A model generated the notes under the pieces. That model had not been told where the DNA came from. It ran no database searches and worked only from the letters and a program-made list of their open reading frames with translations. A DNA stretch of 58,720 nucleotides. Source: Rhodobacter ferrooxidans (GTDB lineage Bacteria; Pseudomonadota; Alphaproteobacteria; Rhodobacterales; Rhodobacteraceae). Numbering within the stretch: position 1 is the stretch's first letter; each line of letters starts with the position of its first letter. Position numbers and translations under genes: made by a program. The stretch lies in assembly GCF_000176015.1 (NCBI RefSeq), contig NZ_ACYY01000020.1, positions 1 through 58,720 on the forward strand, read 5' to 3'. Positions 1-7,708 of the stretch are shown piece after piece.

Positions 1-1754
1 TTATAGATTGCCCACGGCGCAATCTTCTCGCCCCGACTGATGCTTGGGGCGCTTTCAAAAAGTGCTTCAGTGTAGCGTTTCAATCGTGGGCCAATGTTTG
101 CATCAAGCGAACGCGCCAACTCTTTTGACTCAATGCACAGGCAAACTGGACGATCGCTGTGTCCGAAAACCGCAAAGACATGATCAGGACGCTTCGCACC
201 CTCAGCGGAGACGCGCGGCAAAGTTAGCCAGCGATGCTCAGATTCCGCGCTATCCCATCGAAACGATATGCCGGACCAATCCCCACCTGGCGGGTTGCAC
301 ATGCCTTCGAAAACAACGTCCGCGCCAAGTGACTCAAACGCCACATGCAGCGCAGTATCTACGTCTTGTTCCCCAAAGCTTCGTACCCGAGCTTCGACCA
401 TCAATGGGATGTCTTCTTCCTTGAGTACCGCAGCCCAGGCATCCTTAAGGTAGCCGCGCGGCAACGCCGCCGGTTTGGTTGCGCTGTCGACCAGCACCGC
501 GTCACTCACACCCAACACAGCTTCCCACAGTCCGTTGTCCCTCGCGAGCGCAACAGGATTGCGTGCGAGTTCATTCCAATGCGCTACGGGTGCCGGACCA
601 TACACGAAAGTCAGTAAATCACATTCGTCCCCGACAAGCATCCGTGCGAAAGGGGAAAGGCCTCGATCCGGTCGCCCATCTTCGCCGCCCGGCTTGAAAC
701 CAGTTACCCAAGCGATCGCAAGATTGCGGTTGTCATTGTCGAGCCATGCCAAAAAGTGCTCGCTAATATCGGGATATAGAGCCTTTGCTTTCGCACTGAA
801 CCTCGAGCGATGCTCTTTTGGCACAAACGACAGCGGCAGTGCTTTTGATGTCAGACCGAAAGCTTCCTTTGCGCCTATCGCCATGAAAGCACTAGCTGAA
901 ACGGTCAGACTCTTGATCGAAGTTGTTTTCTTCCACGCGAGGCGAGCATTTATATTGAGAAAATCTGGTAAGCTCTGGCCTGCCATCACAGCGTCATGTG
1001 CACTTTTCCACTGCACACCGGTTAGCCCGTCGTTGCGCTTTTTTGAATCCGCAAGAAGTTTCACGAGCGCGACACATTTTTCGCCAAGGCGAGATGCTGC
1101 TTGTTCCGTCGGTAGGCCGAGCACTGCAAGTCTCAGAAACTCAAGAAAGTTTTCTTTGCCAAAGATGGGACCGAAGCGCTGAATCGTTTCCTCGGTGGCA
1201 CCGGCGTTCGCCTCATAGACTGGCAGACAAACGGAACCATGATATCGCGTCATGGCGAAAAAGCTGAATGGGATCGCCGGATTGGGCATCCGCTCAGCTT
1301 TAAGACCACGATCTGCGTCTAACTCAAAACCGCCCAGTTCTGCGACGAAGAAATAAGGTACGTCGGCATGGGCAAAAGAAAACGCTCGGCCATGGCGCTG
1401 CCATGCTTGGTTTCCCGCTGGCAGCGCCCCGCAGAACTCAATAGCGGCGACGGGCTGCTCTTCCCCGTTTTGAATAAGCGTCACGATGGCGTCGGCTGCT
1501 TCGCGCAACCTCCCGCCAGATCTTTTGACAAAAGCAAGAACGTCCTGATTCCAGCGACGATCACCGTAGCCTGGTAGAAACTGAAAAACTAAATTTTGGC
1601 CTTCCAGCATTACCGTATAGACGGGACATGTCACTGATACGCTGGGGCCGACAACTTCGTGAACTAGATCGCCAAGACCGCTGACGATGTAGTCAAACGC
1701 GCGAACACATTCCACAATGTTATCACCATGAATGTTGAAGGTTTTCTTGTTCAA
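1..1754 (-). CDS. Large restriction-endonuclease-like protein, C-terminus beyond window
   Basis: Read on the minus strand, one frame stays open from about 1980 to the left edge and is convincingly protein-like from 1754 down to 1 (about 584 residues, 3' end missing). The best start is a TTG at 1754 after GGGGGC; a GTG at 1760 is the alternative, and the open frame above it (to 1980) is Cys/Arg/Ser-rich and does not look coded. Near the visible C-terminus, PD (D codon 183-185) is followed 18 residues later by ESK (E codon 129-131, K codon 123-125), the spacing of a PD-(D/E)XK nuclease core. The N-terminus begins LNKKTFNIHGDNIVEC. I infer a DNA-cleaving defence protein; the family is not recognised and a partner methyltransferase, if any, lies to the left. 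No gene is seen in 1755-1975. Confidence 0.7.
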   Translation of the reverse strand, partial: MNKKTFNIHGDNIVECVRAFDYIVSGLGDLVHEVVGPSVSVTCPVYTVMLEGQNLVFQFLPGYGDRRWNQDVLAFVKRSGGRLREAADAIVTLIQNGEEQPVAAIEFCGALPAGNQAWQRHGRAFSFAHADVPYFFVAELGGFELDADRGLKAERMPNPAIPFSFFAMTRYHGSVCLPVYEANAGATEETIQRFGPIFGKENFLEFLRLAVLGLPTEQAASRLGEKCVALVKLLADSKKRNDGLTGVQWKSAHDAVMAGQSLPDFLNINARLAWKKTTSIKSLTVSASAFMAIGAKEAFGLTSKALPLSFVPKEHRSRFSAKAKALYPDISEHFLAWLDNDNRNLAIAWVTGFKPGGEDGRPDRGLSPFARMLVGDECDLLTFVYGPAPVAHWNELARNPVALARDNGLWEAVLGVSDAVLVDSATKPAALPRGYLKDAWAAVLKEEDIPLMVEARVRSFGEQDVDTALHVAFESLGADVVFEGMCNPPGGDWSGISFRWDSAESEHRWLTLPRVSAEGAKRPDHVFAVFGHSDRPVCLCIESKELARSLDANIGPRLKRYTEALFESAPSISRGEKIAPWAIY

Positions 1755-1975
1755 CGGCACGCCCCCAAAATCAGCCCCGGCCGCCAATGGCTTGAGATCA
1801 TGGCTGCTTCTAGCAGAACGGCATCGGCAACAACATCCCCGACTCACAGGAGCAGTGTTTTCCCGGACTAGTCCGATGTTCGATCCAGCACTGGGCGCCT
1901 TCGTTTCAAAGCTTTCCCGACCCTTCCCAACCGCTCTGATACCCCAGAACCGTTGAGCGTGAGAGACTCCGCTCC

Positions 1976-3385
1976 ATGCGGACGCTCCTTCATCGCCTCC
2001 TCGGCCTCACACGCACGCGCGGCTTTGACGCGGCGGGTGGTGGTCGTCGTTGGGAAGGCGCGCGCAGCGTCGATGGCCTAAACACGGCGATCTTGGCGGG
2101 CGCGACCACGGCGGCTCGGCGGGCGGGATGGTATGCACGCAACAACCCATGGGTCGCGGCGGCGGTGGACAGCCTGGTGGGCAATGTCGTCGGCGCGGGG
2201 ATCAAGCCGCAATCTACCCATCCCGACCGGGCGGTACGAGAGCGGCTTCAGGTGCTGTGGCTGCGCTGGACCGATCATGCCGATCCCGGTGGGCTAGCGG
2301 ACTTCTATGGGCTGCAGGCCATGGCCGTGCGGGCGATGGTCGAGGGCGGCGAAAGTTTCGCACGGCTGCGTGTGTTGCCGGATGCGACCGCCGTTCCCTT
2401 GCACATCGACCTGCTGGATCGGGACCAGGTGCCGCTGGACCTGCATCGCGACATCGGTGGTGGCGCGCGCATCCGGGCGGGAATCGAATTCAACGGCGCT
2501 GGGCAGCGCACCGCCTATTGGGTGATGCGGGATCGGCCCGGCGATCCGCTGACCTCCCTGCGGCTGGAACCGCTGCGCCTGCCCGCCACGGATTGCCTGC
2601 ATCTCTTCAAGCCGCTGGCGGCTGGACAGTTGCGCGGGATCACCTGGCTTGCCCCGGTGCTGTTGCGGCTGCACGAGTTGGACCAGTTCGAGGATGCGGC
2701 GCTGGTCAAGGCCAAGGTGGCGGCGCTGTTCACCGGATTCATCACCGATCCGGACGGCACGGCGGGCGGCCTGAGCGGGACGAACACCAACGGCGCGCTG
2801 ACCGTGGGTATGGAGCCCGGCAGCCTGATCCCCCTGCCACCCGGCACCGACATCCGCTTTTCCAACCCGACCGAGAGCGATGCCTATGGCCCCTTCGTCA
2901 AGAACCACCTTCGCGCCGTGGCCGCTGGCATGGGCTTGCCATACGAACTGGTCTCGGGCGATCTCGAGGGCGTGACGTATTCCTCTATCCGCGCCGGGCT
3001 GATCGAGTTTCGTCGCCGGGTCGAGCAGTTGCAGCACAATGTGGTCGTGCACCTGTTCTGCCGCCCCGTCTGGGACCGCTTCGTACGGCTGGCAGTGCTG
3101 TCGGGCGATCTGCCTGCGCGCGATTTCGACCGTGATCCTGCGGCATATCTCGGCTGCGAATGGCTCCCGCCGAAGTTCGACTACGTCGATCCCAAGAAAG
3201 ACGTCGAGGCCGAGATCCTCGCCATCAACGCAGGTCTGAAAAGCCGACGCCAGGCGATTTCCGAACGGGGGTACGACGCCGAACAGGTCGATGCCGAAAT
3301 CGCTGCCGACAAGGCGCGCACCGATGCGCTGGGCCTGAGCTTTGGCGCACCGCCTGTCCAGAAGGAGGACGTTCCAGATGAATGA
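1976..3385 (+). CDS. Phage portal protein, lambda gpB type (remnant prophage)
   Basis: 469 residues, the usual length for lambda-family portals, which form the dodecameric DNA gate at one capsid vertex. The N-terminal part has the typical AARRAGWYARNNPWVAAAV and LVGNVVGAGIKPQS blocks, and the C-terminus has the LKSRRQAISERGYDAEQVDAEI segment shared with the portal at 32229. It is the first gene of a truncated head module: no terminase precedes it, only about 220 bases and then the minus-strand gene at 1-1754. The stop overlaps the next start. It is homologous to, but clearly diverged from, the second portal, so it comes from another related phage rather than a recent duplication. Confidence 0.9.
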   Translation: MRTLLHRLLGLTRTRGFDAAGGGRRWEGARSVDGLNTAILAGATTAARRAGWYARNNPWVAAAVDSLVGNVVGAGIKPQSTHPDRAVRERLQVLWLRWTDHADPGGLADFYGLQAMAVRAMVEGGESFARLRVLPDATAVPLHIDLLDRDQVPLDLHRDIGGGARIRAGIEFNGAGQRTAYWVMRDRPGDPLTSLRLEPLRLPATDCLHLFKPLAAGQLRGITWLAPVLLRLHELDQFEDAALVKAKVAALFTGFITDPDGTAGGLSGTNTNGALTVGMEPGSLIPLPPGTDIRFSNPTESDAYGPFVKNHLRAVAAGMGLPYELVSGDLEGVTYSSIRAGLIEFRRRVEQLQHNVVVHLFCRPVWDRFVRLAVLSGDLPARDFDRDPAAYLGCEWLPPKFDYVDPKKDVEAEILAINAGLKSRRQAISERGYDAEQVDAEIAADKARTDALGLSFGAPPVQKEDVPDE

Positions 3386-5180
3386 CACTATCACGCTTCT
3401 GACCCGTCGCGCCGACCTGGCCCCGGCCAGCGCCAACCGCGATAACCGCACCGTCGAGGTGATCTGGTCCACCGGCGCGCCCGTGCGCCGCCGCGCCATG
3501 GCTGGCCAGTACATCGAACGCCTCAGCCTTGCGCCCGAGGCGGTGGACCTGTCGCGGTTGCAAGGGGCCAGCGTCCTCGATGCGCATCGCCAATCCGCCG
3601 TCCGCGATGTGCTGGGCAGCGTGCAATCCGCCGCCGTCGATGGCCAGCGTGGCACGGCGCTGATCCGCTTTTCCTCGCGCCCCGAGGTGGAACCCCTCTG
3701 GCAGGACGTGTTGTCCGGGATCCTGCGGCACGTCTCGGTCGGCTATTCGGTGGAGGAATGGGCCGAGACCATCGAGAACGGCGCGCGGGTGCTGACCGCC
3801 GTACGCTGGACGCCCCATGAGATTTCCCTTGTCCCCACCCCGGCTGACCCGGGTGCCCGCATTCGCATGGAGACCAACATGACCGAAACGACCATCACGC
3901 CTGCCCCGCCCGAGGCGCAAACCCGCGCCGCGATCAATACGGAGATCCGTTCCATCGCCCGCATCGCCGGGCTGGACCAGTCCTGGATCGACGGCCAGAT
4001 CGACGCAGCGGCGGATGCCGACAGCGCACGCCGTGCCGCCTTCGAGGCGCTGGCAACCCGCAGCGCGCCCACGATCCGCACAGAACAGGTCCGCGTTGAA
4101 ATGGGCGAGAGCCAGGACGACCCAGCCCTGCGCGCCCACCAGATGGGTGAGGCCCTCTATGCCCGCATCAACCCGCGCCACGATCTCAGCGAACCGGCGC
4201 GGCGCTATACCTATGCCACGCCGGTCGACATGGCGAAGGAACTGCTGACCCTGCGCGGCGAGTCCACGATGGCCCTGTCGCCCGCCAGCCTCGTCACCCG
4301 CGCCCTGCACACGACCTCAGACTTCCCGATCATTCTCGGCAATACCGTGGGCCGGGTGCTGCGCGATGCCTATCAGGCTGCGCCCTCAGGCATCCGCCGT
4401 CTTGGCCGCCAGACCTCGGCGCGGGATTTCCGGTCGGTGAACAAGATCATGCTGGGCGAGGCCCCTCTGCTGGAAAAGCTGAACGAGCACGGCGAGATCA
4501 AGGCCGGGACGATGGCCGAGGCGCGCGAGGCCTACAAGATCGAGACTTGGGCCAAGAAGATCGGCATCACGCGGCAGGTGCTGGTGAACGACGACCTCGG
4601 GGCCTTCTCGGACCTTGCCCGCCGCATGGGCCAGGGGGCGGCCGAGACCGAGGCGCGGATCCTCGTCACCCTCCTGGAGGCGAACAGCGGCAACGGCCCG
4701 ACCCTGTCGGACACGAAGGCGCTGTTCCATGTCGATCACGGCAACAAGGCGGCGAGCGGCGCTGTGATTTCCGATGCCACGCTTTCCGCCGCCCGGCTGG
4801 CGCTGCGCACCCAGAAAGGTATCGACGGGCGCATCATCCGGGTGACGCCGAAGAACTTGCTGGTCCCGCCCGCGCTGGAAACGGTGGCCGAGAAGTGGCT
4901 TGCCACCATCGCGCCCGCAACCGCCGCCGATGTGAACCCCTTCTCGGGTGCCATGTCGCTGGTGGTCGAACCACGCCTGTCCAGCGCAACCCGCTGGTAT
5001 GTCACTGCAGATCCCGGCGAGATCGACGGCCTCGAGTTCGCCTACCTCTCGGGCAACGAAGGGCCCCAGGTCGAAAGCCGCTCCGGTTGGGACGTCGACG
5101 GAGTGGAAATCCGGGTGATCCTGGACTTCGGCGCTGGCTTCATCGACCACCGCAGCTGGTTCCAGAACGCAGGCGCGTAA
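3378..5180 (+). CDS. Prohead protease / major capsid protein fusion
   Basis: 600 residues. The start is the ATG at 3378, which has AAGGAGGA eight bases upstream and overlaps the portal stop. Residues about 1-170 resemble a prohead (HK97/U35-type) protease that matures the capsid; about 250-600 resemble a Mu-like major head subunit, with blocks such as LGNTVGRVLRDAYQ and KKIGITRQVLVNDDLGAF. The two are joined by an Ala/Pro-rich linker (about 170-190). This fused form occurs in Rhodobacterales prophages. It would supply the protease and shell of the remnant phage and is different from the S49 protease and major capsid protein of the complete phage further right. Confidence 0.88.
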   Translation: MNDTITLLTRRADLAPASANRDNRTVEVIWSTGAPVRRRAMAGQYIERLSLAPEAVDLSRLQGASVLDAHRQSAVRDVLGSVQSAAVDGQRGTALIRFSSRPEVEPLWQDVLSGILRHVSVGYSVEEWAETIENGARVLTAVRWTPHEISLVPTPADPGARIRMETNMTETTITPAPPEAQTRAAINTEIRSIARIAGLDQSWIDGQIDAAADADSARRAAFEALATRSAPTIRTEQVRVEMGESQDDPALRAHQMGEALYARINPRHDLSEPARRYTYATPVDMAKELLTLRGESTMALSPASLVTRALHTTSDFPIILGNTVGRVLRDAYQAAPSGIRRLGRQTSARDFRSVNKIMLGEAPLLEKLNEHGEIKAGTMAEAREAYKIETWAKKIGITRQVLVNDDLGAFSDLARRMGQGAAETEARILVTLLEANSGNGPTLSDTKALFHVDHGNKAASGAVISDATLSAARLALRTQKGIDGRIIRVTPKNLLVPPALETVAEKWLATIAPATAADVNPFSGAMSLVVEPRLSSATRWYVTADPGEIDGLEFAYLSGNEGPQVESRSGWDVDGVEIRVILDFGAGFIDHRSWFQNAGA

Positions 5181-5389
5181 TGGCCGACCTCGCCCAACTC
5201 ACCGCCTGGCGCGACGCCCTGATGGCCGCCCGCTATCAGGGCATCCGCACCGTCGAATACGACGGCAAGCGGGTCACCTATGCGACCGACGTAGAAATGG
5301 CGGCCGCGCTGGGCGACCTCAACCGGCAGATCACCGGCATCACGGCGCGCATCGCCGTGGTCCGCATCCAATCCTCGAAAGGGCTCTGA
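5180..5389 (+). CDS. gpW-like head-tail joining protein
   Basis: 69 residues, starting at the ATG that overlaps the TAA of the capsid gene. It has the small helical gpW-like layout (LAQLTAWRDALMAARYQGIRTV, a short beta pair, then LGDLNRQITGITARI) and ends in SSKGL. Family members sit at the portal ring and help stabilise packaged DNA. A paralogue of the same length class lies at 32012, ending in ASKDL. Confidence 0.75.
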   Translation: MADLAQLTAWRDALMAARYQGIRTVEYDGKRVTYATDVEMAAALGDLNRQITGITARIAVVRIQSSKGL

Positions 5390-5391
5390 CC

Positions 5392-5736
5392 ATGAAGAAC
5401 CATATTCAGAAAGGCGACGTCATCACCGTGCCCGCTCCCGCAGGCGGCACCGTCTCTGGCGAGGGCGTGATCGTCGGAAACATCTTCGGCGTCGCTGCCT
5501 ACTCCGCCGCTGTGGGCGAACCGGTCGAACTTGCCACCATCGGCGTCTATCAGCTACCGAAAGCCACCGCCGCCGTGCTGACAGTCGGCGCACGCGTGGC
5601 GTGGGACAACACGGCCAAGAACATCAACGTGCCGGGCACTGGGCGTTTCCCGGTGGGCATCGCAACCGAGGCCGCCGGGAACGGCATCACCAGCGTCGCT
5701 GTTCGGCTGGATGGCGTGGGGACCGTGGCAGCATGA
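5392..5736 (+). CDS. DUF2190 family capsid-associated protein
   Basis: 114 residues beginning MKNHIQKGDVITVPAPAGG. The sequence is rich in Gly, Val and Ala with alternating beta strands (SGEGVIVGNIFGVAAY, VGARVAWDNTAKNI), as in DUF2190 proteins, which lie next to capsid genes and probably decorate or stabilise the shell. It is two bases downstream of the gpW-like gene. Identification rests on motif recollection and position. Confidence 0.7.
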   Translation: MKNHIQKGDVITVPAPAGGTVSGEGVIVGNIFGVAAYSAAVGEPVELATIGVYQLPKATAAVLTVGARVAWDNTAKNINVPGTGRFPVGIATEAAGNGITSVAVRLDGVGTVAA

Positions 5737-6047
5737 TGGAGCGAGATGTCCGCGCCGTTCTGCATGGTCTCACCCTGTTGGTCGCTGACACGAAGGGGGC
5801 GAGCCAGCTTGATGCGATGCGCAATTACGCAGCGATCATGGCCCTGTGCGCCGATCTCCGGAGGTCGGCTACTGAATACAATGGGACATGGAACATCACT
5901 ATGGTCATCGGTGAGGTGGAAAACCATATGGCGGCGGTCGCTGGGCTGTTCCCCACTTGGGACTTGCCGCAGGATCAACACCGCGTGGGCGCACATGCTG
6001 CCATCAGCAAGCTGGCCATGGGCACGTGCTTTGGCTTGACCGTCTAG
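5733..6047 (+). CDS. Hypothetical protein at the broken end of the remnant head module
   Basis: 104 residues from the ATGATG at 5733, which overlaps the stop of the DUF2190 gene. The first part (VRAVLHGLTLLVADTKGASQLDAMRNYAAI) is helix-like. I do not recognise the family. It is the last forward gene before a change of strand, so the normal tail genes of this phage have been lost or never lay here. Confidence 0.5.
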   Translation: MMERDVRAVLHGLTLLVADTKGASQLDAMRNYAAIMALCADLRRSATEYNGTWNITMVIGEVENHMAAVAGLFPTWDLPQDQHRVGAHAAISKLAMGTCFGLTV

Positions 6048-6060
6048 TCAGTAGATATGT

Positions 6061-6276
6061 TCAGTCTGCGTGCTCGCCTTCGCAGAACGCCATGTCGGTG
6101 ATTTCGCGAAGGCGGGCGCGATAGTGGTCCAGCGTGCCGACATGGCCCCAAGTCACGTCCTCGGGGCTGTATCCGAAGTGGTCGGCACTGTGCGCCACCA
6201 GCCGCCCCATCATCGCGTCGATCTCGTTCTTGGCGGCGATGAAGGCGTCCAGCGCGGCGTCGTTGGTCTTGGGCAT
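6061..6276 (-). CDS. Small conserved phage protein (paralogue of 28500-28727)
   Basis: 71 residues from the ATG at 6276 (MPKTNDAALDAFIAAKNEID). The central block DVTWGHVGTLDHY and the C-terminal GEHAD match the 75-residue gene at 28500-28727 (DINWGHVGTLNHY, GEHAD). Function unknown. The paralogue supports the view that the left segment came from a phage related to the complete one. Confidence 0.65.
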   Translation of the reverse strand: MPKTNDAALDAFIAAKNEIDAMMGRLVAHSADHFGYSPEDVTWGHVGTLDHYRARLREITDMAFCEGEHAD

Positions 6277-6464
6277 GATGGTCCCCGAGTTGGTTGCGAG
6301 GACATGACGGCTCTGGTTTGCCCGGAGGTCAAGTTCAATCGGACATGGAACGTCCCGCGAACATCCGACCATTTCCATGTCGCATGGGTGTTGCACGGAG
6401 GAAATCGGAACGGCTGCAAGCCTTTGGAATCGCGAAGAAACGTGTTGTTCTGTGTTGCAAACGC

Positions 6465-6485
6465 AAAAAGCGCCCCGTGGGGCGC
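6465..6485 (-). terminator. Rho-independent terminator downstream of the tRNA
   Basis: On the minus strand a perfect 7-bp GC stem (GCGCCCC/GGGGCGC, two-base loop, 6470-6485) is followed by five T residues. It lies about 40 bases past the CCA end of the tRNA remnant and would end its transcript. Confidence 0.7.
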
Positions 6486-6525
6486 CTTACATCGGCCTAA
6501 GCCATTGTTATGTTGTTAGAAAGTC

Positions 6526-6584
6526 TGGTTGCGGGGACAGGATTTGAACCTGTGACCTTCAGGTTATGAGCCAAAAACCCCGCG
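6526..6584 (-). tRNA. Remnant initiator tRNA-Met lacking the D arm; likely attL core
   Basis: Read on the minus strand, 6572-6526 gives GGCTCATAACC, an AAGGTC variable region, the T arm ACAGG-TTCAAAT-CCTGT, and CCCCGCA-ACCA: the 3' half of a tRNA with anticodon CAT. Directly 5', 6584-6578 reads CGCGGGG, which pairs with CCCCGC and leaves the C1-A72 mismatch typical of bacterial initiator tRNA. The D arm and the 5' side of the anticodon stem are replaced by TTTTT, so this cannot be a working tRNA. The 47 bases 6526-6572 are the natural core for a P4-like integrase; the whole tRNA gene should be at the other end of the element. Confidence 0.75.
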
Positions 6585-6711
6585 ATTCCAATAGCTTATG
6601 CATTTCAACGACTTGCGCGCCAAGCCTTTGATCTGGCGGATTTTCCATCCCTGCAACGACCGACATTGACCGATTTTCACCGGCATTGGCCGCGCGAAAA
6701 TGGCGTATGCG

Positions 6712-6730
6712 CGTTGACATGGCGTTGACA
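6712..6730 (+). repeat. 19-bp tandem TTGACA repeat, left copy
   Basis: CGTTGACATGGCGTTGACA: two CGTTGACA units 11 bases apart. An identical 19-mer in the same orientation lies at 58641-58659, near the other end of the element. The position about 140 bases inside the tRNA core suggests integrase arm-type binding sites. Each unit also contains a -35-like TTGACA, so a promoter role is possible. Confidence 0.65.
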
Positions 6731-6835
6731 TGGATGGCGCGCTTGCGATCCTCGCTGACCATCGCGCCGGGCGGCGCCATGGCGGAAATCGGCGTCTCCA
6801 GAGGCGGCCATCCACAGATTTTCCTTGGCGCGCGT

Positions 6836-6844
6836 TTATCCACA
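6836..6844 (+). other. Consensus DnaA box with a neighbouring near copy
   Basis: TTATCCACA matches the DnaA box consensus exactly. The surrounding 11-mer ATCCACAGATT (6838-6848) is repeated at 6810-6820, 28 bases upstream. Whether it serves replication, or is a site for a phage or host architectural protein, cannot be told from sequence. Confidence 0.4.
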
Positions 6845-7083
6845 GATTCGTCGTCATCCCCCTCTTGCCCCGAATCGAGGCCGGGTGCAGCCTGCACGCA
6901 TGGGGAGAGCAGTCCTCAATCAAAAGCAGAACAGGTTAAGAAACCGGCACTTATGGGTCGAAGAAGGCGCGTCAGCGCCCTGATCCTGTATGTCGATTTT
7001 TCCCGCTTTGCACACAAGAAACCTTGGTCAGCAGGCGGTACAGGCACGTTCCCTCCTCTGGTCATTTTGAGGAAGGATTCATC

Positions 7084-7683
7084 GTGGCTTTACCACCGCG
7101 CGTATTTTTCACGCTGTACGAAACGTCAGTTCGTTGGAACTGTTCCCTCGCCGACATTGTTGGCTGGTCAGATGTCGGCAAGCTGAACATCAAGACGGGG
7201 ATCAGCCTGGTGCACTGCGGGGATACCGCTGTCGCGGGCAAGGTCACTCTGTCACCGATGGACCTACTGCCCTTGTTTCGGCGCAGCGGTCCCTGCCCGA
7301 CCGAGGGGGTGGTGCAGCGGATAATGCAGCCCGGTGCGTCCAACTGGTTGATCATCACCGAACCCGCAGGCGGGGTGGCCGTGGCTGTCGCCGACATGCT
7401 GATCCTCGCCACAGACGTCTTCGACTTTGAGGACGATCACGATTTGATCCGCAAGGTGGCGATCAACACCGTTTCCGGGTCAGGCTATGATTGGGAGGGC
7501 ATGAACGTCGCGCTGATCGTCCGCATCCATGAACACGGCTTGCCCGCGACGCAAGCAGACCTGGTCGCCGAGATGCAGGAGTGGTTCGCCAACAGGTCTG
7601 ACGGCACCAAGATGCCCGACAGCCGCAGCATCCGGCGCCGGATCACGCCGATCTGGCGTGCCTTGCGGCGCGAGGACGCCTGA
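7084..7683 (+). CDS. Hypothetical protein between attL and integrase
   Basis: 199 residues from a GTG at 7084, chosen because GAGGAAGGA lies at 7069-7077; the frame is open further up but that part is not protein-like. The N-terminal half has alternating strands and helices (VFFTLYETSVRWNCSLADIVGW, SLVHCGDTAVAGKVTLSPMDLL). The C-terminal half (ADLVAEMQEWFANRSDGTKMPDSR followed by IRRRITPIWRALRRED) looks like a DNA-binding or regulatory helix bundle. Family not recognised. It is convergent with the integrase and lies alone on the plus strand, so it probably has its own promoter in the attachment region. Confidence 0.65.
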   Translation: MALPPRVFFTLYETSVRWNCSLADIVGWSDVGKLNIKTGISLVHCGDTAVAGKVTLSPMDLLPLFRRSGPCPTEGVVQRIMQPGASNWLIITEPAGGVAVAVADMLILATDVFDFEDDHDLIRKVAINTVSGSGYDWEGMNVALIVRIHEHGLPATQADLVAEMQEWFANRSDGTKMPDSRSIRRRITPIWRALRREDA

Positions 7684-7708
7684 GCGACCCTGCGCCGGGC
7701 TGGTTCGA

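Larger units (their letters stand above)
6277..7083. other. Gene-free attachment region of the prophage
   Basis: About 800 bases without a convincing coding frame. It holds, from left to right, a minus-strand terminator (6465-6485), the tRNA remnant (6526-6584), the tandem TTGACA repeat (6712-6730), two copies of ATCCACAGATT (6810-6820 and 6838-6848) and a consensus DnaA box (6836-6844). This is what an attL with integrase arm sites would look like. Confidence 0.65.

Noticed and set aside
475-1182. Plus-strand frames at the left end.
   Set aside because: They are Ser/Arg-rich and atypical; the minus strand gives one continuous, well-formed protein over the same bases.
5877-6350. Imperfect repeat with shared GGACATGGAAC at about 5887 and 6340.
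   Set aside because: Short, and one copy lies within a coding frame; probably a small duplication or chance similarity with no further support.
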